Source: Clostridia bacterium (GTDB taxonomy: Bacteria > Bacillota > Clostridia > TANB77 > UBA1234). From it: DNA of 8,154 bases. Under the pieces are notes generated by a model that had not been told where the DNA came from, searched no databases, and saw nothing but the letters and a program-made list of their open reading frames with translations. Shown piece by piece: positions 1 to 4,829 of this stretch (position 1 is the first letter of the stretch; every line of letters begins with the position of its first letter). The stretch spans positions 1-8,154 of the forward strand of contig CAADXZ010000189.1 in NCBI GenBank assembly GCA_900753135.1, written 5' to 3'. A program made the translations under genes and the position numbers.

Positions 1-1
1 A

Positions 2-826
2 ACAGAAGTTGAATTATTTGAAAATAAATATATAAGAAGTATATTTAAAAAAATTGAGCAAATACATTTTTATTCTTTTGATAGTAATGATGAGCGTTTA
101 AAGGCTGTTAATTCTAAAAATATTAATTTGGGTGTAAAATATAAACTAATAGTTGACTCAGATAAAATAATTAGTTATAACAATAAAACTTTAAAATTCA
201 AACTATATCATGGAATTAACCCTTTATACAATAAAGAAAATAAACAAAAAAATGCATTTAGATTTTTCAACAGTAGTAGTGATGATTTAATATCTGCATA
301 TAACAACATAATTTCAATGCTAAAATCCACATATTCTTATTTTCCAAACTCACATTATATAAAAAGCCAGAATTTTAATATTTTAATGCAGAATATTAAG
401 AAAATTTGTAATTATTATAATGTTATAGTCAATTGGTCAACTATTGAAGGAGAATTAATTACTTATGAGAATATAGATAAGTTTTTGGAATTTGTAGAAA
501 CTCAATCTATTCCCCAAAATGTCAAAAATCAACATAGTAACATAAAAAATATAACAGACAGTAAAGAAAAGGCTATTCTTGTATTATGCGAATATTTAGG
601 CAAAACTGAAACTCAACAACAAAAGGATGGGGTAAAATTTAACAACAAATCACTTAAACCTTTAACCACAAAAAAGACTAACGGTTGGGTACAACTTTGG
701 ATTAAATATTATTTTAAAAACTATATTGACACTTTTTCCACAGAAACCGAAAAGAGAGCACAATTTAGAAAAGATTTTCCCAGTTTATATAATACTTTAC
801 AAGAACTTGAAAATATGGTAGAATAA
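2..826 (+). CDS. Partial gene of unknown function, retron-associated
   Basis: The reading frame is open from base 2 with no stop, so the gene begins left of the window and 274 C-terminal codons are visible. A TTG at 128 could serve as a start but has no convincing ribosome binding site and lies inside continuous coding sequence. The protein is hydrophilic, rich in Lys and Asn, with no membrane segment or signal peptide. I recognise no family. The C-terminal part has an aromatic patch (NGWVQLWIKYYFKNY) followed by a charged, probably helical tail. The stop is one base before the a1 repeat of the retron RNA, so the gene and the RNA are probably co-transcribed. Retrons commonly carry a toxic effector gene next to the RNA and reverse transcriptase; by position this is the candidate effector or accessory gene. 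That role is inference only. Confidence 0.75.
   Translation, partial: TEVELFENKYIRSIFKKIEQIHFYSFDSNDERLKAVNSKNINLGVKYKLIVDSDKIISYNNKTLKFKLYHGINPLYNKENKQKNAFRFFNSSSDDLISAYNNIISMLKSTYSYFPNSHYIKSQNFNILMQNIKKICNYYNVIVNWSTIEGELITYENIDKFLEFVETQSIPQNVKNQHSNIKNITDSKEKAILVLCEYLGKTETQQQKDGVKFNNKSLKPLTTKKTNGWVQLWIKYYFKNYIDTFSTETEKRAQFRKDFPSLYNTLQELENMVE
764..793 (+). promoter_or_regulatory. Candidate promoter for the retron RNA
   Basis: A perfect TATAAT lies at 788-793, with a weak TTTAGA -35 at 764-769 and 18 bases between them. Initiation would fall near base 800, about 28 bases before the a1 repeat. It lies inside the end of the upstream gene and could give the RNA its own transcription. In sequence this AT-rich, chance TATAAT matches are common, so confidence is low. 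Confidence 0.3.
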
Positions 827-827
827 C

Positions 828-837
828 ATTGTGAGTA
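828..837 (+). repeat. Retron a1 repeat
   Basis: ATTGTGAGTA is the exact reverse complement of the a2 repeat at 1013-1022. Pairing of a1 and a2 closes the retron RNA and places the priming guanosine next to the end of the template. It begins one base after the stop codon of the upstream gene. Confidence 0.85.
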
Positions 838-1012
838 GAAATTTGTATAAAATGTGCATATTTTATACAGCCTTGTTGATATTGATACATAATGCGAAAG
901 TAAAATGCAATCTTAATAATCCAAGGTTATTTTATTTGCTATTCGATAGAGAGTCGCACAATTATTCTTTAAATAATAACCGTGCGTACTCGCGGTGCGG
1001 TAATCTGGGTGG

Positions 1013-1022
1013 TACTCACAAT
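1013..1022 (+). repeat. Retron a2 repeat
   Basis: TACTCACAAT pairs perfectly with a1 at 828-837. Reverse transcription would begin just 5' of this element, near the GGGTGG at 1007-1012. The terminator-like hairpin starts two bases after it. Confidence 0.85.
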
Positions 1023-1023
1023 A

Positions 1024-1050
1024 AAAAGAGCCTTAATAGGCTCTTTTGTT
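1024..1050 (+). terminator. Terminator-like hairpin between retron RNA and RT gene
   Basis: AAAAGAGCC (1024-1032) and GGCTCTTTT (1039-1047) form a perfect 9-bp stem with loop TTAATA, followed by a short T-rich run. It lies between a2 and the reverse transcriptase start. It probably defines the 3' end of most retron RNA and lets only some transcripts read into the RT gene, which would make the RNA abundant and the enzyme scarce (inference). Confidence 0.75.
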
Positions 1051-1063
1051 TTAGGAGAGTTTT

Positions 1064-2044
1064 ATGAATAGTTTTAGAATTGAAACTAAAGAGGAATTTT
1101 TTAAAATTTTAGATTGTGATGAAGATACTTTTACTAGTGCTATAAAAGATAAAGAAAAAGCCTATTTTAAATATAAATTACAAAAAAAGATTGGCAGTAG
1201 ATATATTTACGGTTTAGTAAAAGACAATCTAATTTATACTCTACAAAAGAAAATAAACAGAGAAATATTTAAAAACATACTTTTCCCAGATTGTGTTTAT
1301 GGATTCTGCAAACGCAGATCTTATTTTGATTTTTTAGTCTCACATATTTCCAACAATCAAAGAAAACATTACTTAAGATTAGATATTTCTGATTTTTTTG
1401 ATTCTATTGAAATTGACGATATATATCAATGCTTATCATATTATATTAGCAATGATATTTCTGGCGATGATAGGGATTATATTCTACAACTTATAGTTGA
1501 TATTACAACATTAAATAATCACGCAATTCAAGGGGCAATTACTTCTCCTGCTATATCTAACATTATTTTCCGTAGTTTAGATATACGCATAGAAAAATAT
1601 TGTGAAAAAATTGGAGTCCATTACACCAGATATGCAGATGATATGTTATTTTCATCAGAAAGCAGTTACATCCATAGTTACAAATTCACAAACGCTATTC
1701 AAGCAATTATTTCAGATAAAGGTTTTTATTTAAATCGAAAAAAAACTTTAAAATGCGAAAATGAAATATCTTTAAATGGTTATGTAGTTGGTACAAATAT
1801 ACGTTTATCAAGGAAAAAATATAAATCAATAAACAAAATCATTTATACCTTGACTACATCTTCTTTTACCGGTTTTAAAAACAACTACCATCAATATATA
1901 ACACGAAACAAATTGGCAGGATATCGCTCTTTTTTAATACAATATAGCAGATATATACAGGATGAAAATCAAAATAAAAAAATTCAAAAGAAAATTGAAA
2001 CAATTCAAAATTTAATCTTAAAGTATTGTGTTTCATCGATTTAA
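1064..2044 (+). CDS. Retron-type reverse transcriptase
   Basis: This RNA-directed DNA polymerase would copy the msd part of the RNA just upstream into single-stranded DNA, primed from an RNA 2'-OH. The 326-residue length is typical of retron RTs. Visible motifs are the finger region with GFCKRRSYFD at about 80-89, motif A LRLDISDFFDSI (Asp107), motif B AIQGAITSPAISN (154-166), the catalytic YADD (190-193) and the thumb-proximal LNGYVVG (237-243), where many retrons have VTG. The A-rich motif B (IQGAITSP instead of PQGAPTSP) is a small departure. The ATG at 1064 is preceded by AGGAGAG at 1053-1059, a good ribosome binding site. The C-terminal 60 residues are Lys- and Gln-rich and probably helical, as in the X/thumb region that recognises the RNA. 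With the RNA and upstream gene it should form an anti-phage retron; the retron subtype is not assignable by eye. Confidence 0.93.
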   Translation: MNSFRIETKEEFFKILDCDEDTFTSAIKDKEKAYFKYKLQKKIGSRYIYGLVKDNLIYTLQKKINREIFKNILFPDCVYGFCKRRSYFDFLVSHISNNQRKHYLRLDISDFFDSIEIDDIYQCLSYYISNDISGDDRDYILQLIVDITTLNNHAIQGAITSPAISNIIFRSLDIRIEKYCEKIGVHYTRYADDMLFSSESSYIHSYKFTNAIQAIISDKGFYLNRKKTLKCENEISLNGYVVGTNIRLSRKKYKSINKIIYTLTTSSFTGFKNNYHQYITRNKLAGYRSFLIQYSRYIQDENQNKKIQKKIETIQNLILKYCVSSI

Positions 2045-2091
2045 ATGCACTTTCATCTCTATCTATTTACATAAAGTTATGGTTGACCTCT

Positions 2092-2173
2092 TTCTACAAT
2101 AATTCTACAAATTATTTGTTTTAAAACTATTTTTACTCATTTTTTATAACACTGTCAGGGATAGATTTCTACA
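2092..2173. repeat. Three TTCTACA direct repeats (candidate integrase arm sites)
   Basis: TTCTACA occurs at 2092-2098, 2103-2109 and 2167-2173. The first two are 11 bases apart, about one helical turn. They lie within 125 bases of the tRNA-Trp crossover on the island side. Tyrosine integrases bind short direct repeats (arm sites) in this position. The assignment is inference, since AT-rich sequence makes short repeats likely. Confidence 0.4.
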
Positions 2174-2205
2174 GTTTAACTACCTATAAAACGGCTTAAA
2201 CTGTA
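2170..2205. repeat. 10-bp inverted repeat beside the att site
   Basis: TACAGTTTAA (2170-2179) and TTAAACTGTA (2196-2205) are perfect reverse complements separated by 16 bases, ending 10 bases before the tRNA-Trp fragment. It overlaps the third TTCTACA repeat. It could be an integrase or excisionase binding site. There is no T-run after it, so it is unlikely to be a terminator for the RT gene. Confidence 0.5.
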
Positions 2206-2215
2206 ACTTTCGTCG

Positions 2216-2260
2216 CTCCAAAACCGCGTGCCGAGGGTTCAAGTCCTTCTGCCCCTGCCA
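2216..2260 (+). other. att site: 3' half of tRNA-Trp (CCA anticodon)
   Basis: The 45 bases match tRNA positions 32-76. Loop CTCCAAA contains anticodon CCA (2218-2220), followed by the 3' anticodon strand ACCGC, a 5-base variable loop, a T arm (GAGGG, loop TTCAAGT, CCTTC), acceptor strand TGCCCCT, discriminator G and encoded CCA. Discriminator G and this anticodon fit bacterial tRNA-Trp. Upstream, CGTCG cannot pair with ACCGC and no D arm or 5' acceptor strand exists, so identity starts exactly at the anticodon loop, a usual crossover point for tyrosine integrases. The fragment is best read as the displaced 3' end left when an island inserted into tRNA-Trp. The island, with the retron, is on the left. 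No functional tRNA can be made from this fragment. Confidence 0.85.
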
Positions 2261-2269
2261 AGGTATGAT

Positions 2270-2316
2270 GTCTCAAAAATGGCTTAGATAAGCCGTTTTT
2301 GGGACTTTTTCTTTTT
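2270..2316 (+). terminator. Rho-independent terminator of the original tRNA-Trp gene
   Basis: Strands 2270-2286 and 2289-2305 pair over 17 positions with only two G-U wobbles, followed by TTTTTCTTTTT. It starts 10 bases after the tRNA CCA end. This is what would follow an intact tRNA-Trp gene, supporting the reading that sequence right of 2260 is the original flank. Confidence 0.88.
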
Positions 2317-2559
2317 GCAGAAATTTTCTCTGTCGGCAACTTTTTTCGGATTTTCTAAAAATTTAAATTGTGATTTTCGGCTTGAAAATTAACGGCACAA
2401 GATATCAGTAATCATCAGAATTTTCGCACCTTTTTTACCGCAAAATCCGTTCTAAAAATACAGTAAATTTTCCGGAAAATGAAAATTTATTCACGGCATT
2501 ACAAATCAATTTTCAGCTTTGTATCAAGAGTGCGTGAAATATTCAGTTTGCTTGTTTTG
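2317..2559. other. Intergenic stretch with no recognised feature
   Basis: The sequence is AT-rich with runs of T and A and several TTTTC/GAAAA blocks. I see no convincing gene, RNA or repeat on either strand. It lies between the tRNA-Trp terminator and the broken rep gene and may contain decayed remains of the missing end of that gene. Confidence 0.5.
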
Positions 2560-3033
2560 TCAACATGAGCATAAAAGTTCAAGAACTGTTTGCCTGAGTG
2601 TGTCAATCTCTTTTATCCTAAAGGCATATTTTGGATGGAGCTTGATAATTTCGCAGGTATCGAGTCCGTTTTCGATTTCTTCAATCAGAGCAGACATATC
2701 GGGAGAATTTTCATCAACAGGCTTTGGAACATCACCAACCTCTTCAAAAGTATCAATAAGATTCGTCTGTTCCTTATCAGAACCCTGCCACTTGCCCTCC
2801 TTGCGGAGATAGTCACGATTTTCCATTACACTGCCGTTAGCTTTATCAATATGTGCAACAGTGAATCTGTTCTTCAATGTTGAAAAGCGAATCGGCGATT
2901 TTGAGTAAATGAAAATGTGCATATGCTTTGTGCCTGTAGTTGCAATTTCATCCATAAAAAACTGTTTTAACTTGCTATTGCAATTTGCAAAAAGAATTTT
3001 ATTTTCGTCCGATGTTCCAAACTGTCCACTATA
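2560..3033 (-). pseudogene. Truncated rolling-circle replication (Rep) gene remnant
   Basis: The frame is open from 3033 to a stop at 2560-2562. Homology-like sequence extends upstream of the only ATG (2955), for example GTSDENKILF, with no start codon before a stop at 3034-3036, so the N-terminus is missing. Visible HUH-endonuclease motifs are HMH within GTKHMHIFIYS (metal binding, motif II) and YLRK within ENRDYLRKEGKW (YxxK catalytic Tyr, motif III). The linker KEQTNLIDTFEEVGDVP and the later FRIKEIDTLRQTVLE also look like plasmid Reps of the CRESS/geminivirus-like type. Motif I and the whole superfamily 3 helicase domain expected after DTLRQT are absent. It probably comes from an integrated small plasmid or mobile element and is not expected to work. 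Confidence 0.7.
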
Positions 3034-3077
3034 TTATACCAAAGAACGCTGTCCCTCTATCTCCCCTTTGGTTATAA
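3034..3077. repeat. Imperfect inverted repeat between rep remnant and array
   Basis: TTATACCAAAG (3034-3044) pairs with CTTTGGTTATAA (3066-3077), 11 bp with one bulged T and a 21-base loop. No T-run follows on either strand, so it is not a typical terminator. Its place at the broken end of the rep gene could make it a leftover replication-origin hairpin, or a processing or stop signal at the array end. Neither can be decided. Confidence 0.4.
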
Positions 3078-3111
3078 AAAAGCAACTTGCAGAACAGAAT
3101 TCCACAAGCTG

Positions 3112-3937
3112 TTTCTTTTAATTTAATATTCATCAGAGAGCCAAAACCACGATTACTTATTACATTGCTGATAATTTGTATAAGTTTATCAATATTCATC
3201 AGAGAGCCAAAACATCCACAATTAACAATTATGCCGCATCTCTGTATAAGTTTATCAATATTCATCAGAGAGCCAAAACTCTACCAAGACGGAAACTATG
3301 CTGACCTTGTATAAGTTTATCAATATTCATCGGAGAGCCAAAACTAAAAACTATATACACAAAAGACAGCATCTGTATAAGTTTATCAATATTCATCAGA
3401 GAGCCAAAACCAGGTCAGGGCGGTTTTATTTTCGCTTAATGTATAAGTTTATCAATATTCATCAAAGAGCCAAAACAGCAGTTAACGATTGAAGAATGCC
3501 GCTTTTGTATAAGTTTATCAATATTCATCAAAGAGCCAAAACAAGCATCAGGCACATAGCCCGCAAAATAATGTATAAGTTTATCAATATTCATCAGAGA
3601 GCCAAAACTACAAGCTGGGCGGGGGATAACAACGAATAGTATAAGTTTATCAATATTCATCAGAGAGCCAAAACTGAAGTCATTTATCCACATTTCGTCT
3701 TTGGTATAAGTTTATCAATATTCATCAGAGAGCCAAAACCGAGGACTGCGGACGAAAAGAAGTTCTTGAGTATAAGTTTATCAATATTCATCAGAGAGCC
3801 AAAACTTACAAGTGAGTGCAATCGGCACAAACTCAGTATAAGTTTATCAATATTCATCAGAGAGCCAAAACGACCGACGCCCGTCTGCGAGTTCATTTTT
3901 GGTATAAGTTTATCAATATTCATCAGAGAGCCAAAAC
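3112..3937 (-). CRISPR. Type II CRISPR array, 12 spacers
   Basis: Twelve full 36-base repeats start at 3178, 3244, 3309, 3375, 3441, 3507, 3573, 3639, 3704, 3770, 3836 and 3902, plus one degenerate repeat ending at 3147 (23 bases conserved from 3125, the other 13 lost). In the crRNA sense (- strand) the repeat begins GTTTTGGCTCTCTGATG and ends AAACTTATAC. The 12 spacers are 30 bases, except two of 29 (3280-3308 and 3675-3703). Direction follows from the degenerate repeat at the low-coordinate end, the three variant repeats (3309, 3441, 3507) all in that half, and the promoter at the other end. GTTTT start and 36/30 spacing fit type II. crRNAs would guide the Cas9 encoded next door with a tracrRNA not found here. 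No spacer obviously matches other sequence in the window. Confidence 0.97.
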
Positions 3938-3987
3938 CACTACATCTTGTAGAATGTAGGCGGTTTTGACAATTCAAACACAAGTAT
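3938..3987 (-). other. CRISPR leader with a hairpin reaching into the first repeat
   Basis: The transcribed leader is short, about 43 bases from the predicted start near 3981 to the first repeat at 3937. It contains CAAAACC (3968-3962) pairing with GGTTTTG (3938-3932), and inside it CTACAT (3959-3954) pairing with ATGTAG (3945-3940). The outer stem takes in the first six bases of the first repeat, so it could affect access of tracrRNA or integrase to that repeat. No type II-A leader-anchoring motif is seen. Confidence 0.6.
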
Positions 3988-4017
3988 ATTATAATTCAAT
4001 GATATCTCTTTTGTCAA
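3988..4017 (-). promoter_or_regulatory. Consensus sigma-70 promoter for the CRISPR array
   Basis: On the - strand there is TTGACA (4017-4012), 18 bases, then TATAAT (3993-3988). Both hexamers are perfect. Transcription should start near 3981 and run through the leader into the array. The promoter overlaps the last codons and stop of the cas2 remnant: the -35 reads as Leu-Asp-Lys codons and the -10 includes the TAA stop. Confidence 0.8.
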
Positions 4018-4285
4018 GATAGTTTTCCTCTGCATACTTTTCTCCTATCAAAATTTCCATAGAATCATACTGACGATCGGTTATTATCAGCAATCGTACC
4101 GAACCCGATGGGGGCAAAATACTTTTAACTATTTTTGAATACTTTTTTGCATCATCATTATTTCTGATAGTTCTCGCATATACAGAAAACTGCACCATGA
4201 TAAAACCTGATTTAATCAGATTTTTTCTAAATTGCGAATATTGCTTTCTTTTATCTGATTGCAAAATAATTTGGTTTGGCAAATC
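3989..4285 (-). pseudogene. cas2: cas2 remnant fused in frame to a broken cas1
   Basis: Cas2 partners Cas1 in spacer integration. The C-terminal two thirds are clear: SDKRKQYSQFRKNLIKSGF, then MVQFSVYAR, PPSGSVRLLIITDRQYDSMEILIG and the end DKRDIIEL. There is no start codon of its own. The N-terminal strand before the conserved Asp-Leu-Pro is missing or altered, and the frame runs unbroken from cas1 sequence into cas2. An ATG at 4540 opens a 183-codon frame across both, but that ATG is usable only because of the cas1 frameshift and has no ribosome binding site. Residues encoded at 4286-4342 (NCDTLFETLTYSNRKNL) could be the last part of Cas1 or altered Cas2, so the junction is uncertain. The remnant may persist because its 3' end carries the array promoter. 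Confidence 0.8.
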
Positions 4286-4342
4286 AATTAAATTCTTACG
4301 ATTGCTATATGTAAGTGTTTCAAAAAGTGTATCACAATTTTC

Positions 4343-4829
4343 AAATGCAACAAAATATTTTCGTGCCGCAACCGCCTCTCGGTTTGTTGTATCCCCGGGC
4401 TTCACGCTTTTGGATAACGCATCAATTTCATCACATTTTTCTTTGTTAATTTCACGGTATTTCAAGCATAAATACTGGTTGTGTATTTTTCTTTCAATAA
4501 TTTTCTGCCACAATCTGCCACAATAAATTTTTAAATTCATATGTCATATCAATTTGCTTCTTTATTACATTAAATGGTCTGTAATGAGTGTTAATTGGTA
4601 ATGTTGCAGACACCGGAAGATGTTTTTCATCGCAAAGTATTATATGTGCACCTGCCTGCGTAAGTGTGGTCAACACACTTACGCTAAGCATTGCTGCACA
4701 ATTTTCTATTACAAGTGAGTATATGTCTGAAACTGGAACCCTACTTTCGCCTTCTGCACTTGATACTATAAGCCAGTTGTCCTTTATGTTCAATTTTTCT
4801 CCGGAAGCAACGATAACGGTTCGCCATAT
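4343..4829 (-). pseudogene. cas1: cas1 pseudogene: frameshifted and truncated
   Basis: Cas1 is the integrase that inserts new spacers. Homology begins WRTVIVASGEKLNIKDNWLI at the - strand codon after 4829 and continues through SRVPVSDIYSLVIEN, LTQAGAHIILCDEKHLP and THYRPFNVIKKQ. At 4504-4523 a perfect tandem duplication of a 10-bp unit shifts the frame; removing one copy restores NLLWQKIIERKIHNQ, a typical Cas1 stretch. The second part contains GDTTNREAVAARKYF with the first active-site Glu (4378-4380) and then stops. The His- and Asp-bearing C-terminal half, some 130 residues of the usual 290-300, is gone and cas2 sequence follows. The expected start position is ATA (4829-4827), not ATG. The later in-frame TTG at 4793 overlaps the cas9 stop but would cut off the first beta strand. 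Cas1 activity is not possible. Confidence 0.88.
4504..4523. repeat. 10-bp tandem duplication causing the cas1 frameshift
   Basis: TCTGCCACAA occurs twice back to back (4504-4513 and 4514-4523). Deleting either copy joins the two cas1 reading frames into a continuous Cas1-like sequence with no other change. This points to a recent slippage or duplication event. Confidence 0.93.

Larger units (their letters stand above)
828..1022 (+). ncRNA. Retron msr-msd non-coding RNA
   Basis: This RNA would be template and primer for the retron reverse transcriptase, giving a branched RNA-DNA hybrid (msDNA). The ends are a perfect 10-bp inverted repeat, ATTGTGAGTA at 828-837 (a1) and TACTCACAAT at 1013-1022 (a2), the arrangement that defines retron RNAs. 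G838, directly after a1, is the natural candidate for the priming branch guanosine (inferred by analogy with Eco1). The msr part holds a perfect 10-bp hairpin (844-853 with 860-869, loop GTGCAT), then a longer imperfect hairpin closed by CCTTG/CAAGG from about 872 to 925. The msd part contains a GCAC...GTGC hairpin with an inner ATTATT/AATAAT stem at about 953-995. It sits between the upstream gene and the reverse transcriptase on the same strand. The msr/msd boundary and the msDNA ends cannot be fixed by eye. Confidence 0.85.

Noticed and set aside
831..1067. 78-codon open frame starting with GTG
   Set aside because: It lies entirely across the retron RNA, from the a1 repeat to the RT start, and includes the terminator hairpin. 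The peptide has no plausible family and the RNA explains the sequence.
2161..2260. A complete tRNA-Trp gene
   Set aside because: No D arm, 5' acceptor strand or matching 5' anticodon strand exists before 2216, so only positions 32-76 are present.
2519..2883. Plus-strand open frames opposite the rep remnant
   Set aside because: They are shadows of the minus-strand Rep frame, which shows recognisable HMH and YxxK motifs; the plus-strand peptides show nothing.
2965..2976. Minus-strand AGCAAGTTAAAA, resembling a piece of the S. pyogenes tracrRNA
   Set aside because: The match is short, falls inside the Rep reading frame, and has no complementarity to the repeat of this array, so it is not a tracrRNA.
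3029..3983. Several open frames on both strands across the array
   Set aside because: Their peptides are just translated repeats (recurrent GSLMNIDKLI and LSIFIREPK units) and are artefacts of the CRISPR array.
4791..4793. TTG as true start of cas1 with a 4-base overlap with cas9
   Set aside because: The in-frame sequence upstream (RTVIVASGEK) is typical of the Cas1 N-terminus and is preceded by GGAGG, so the gene originally began at 4829.
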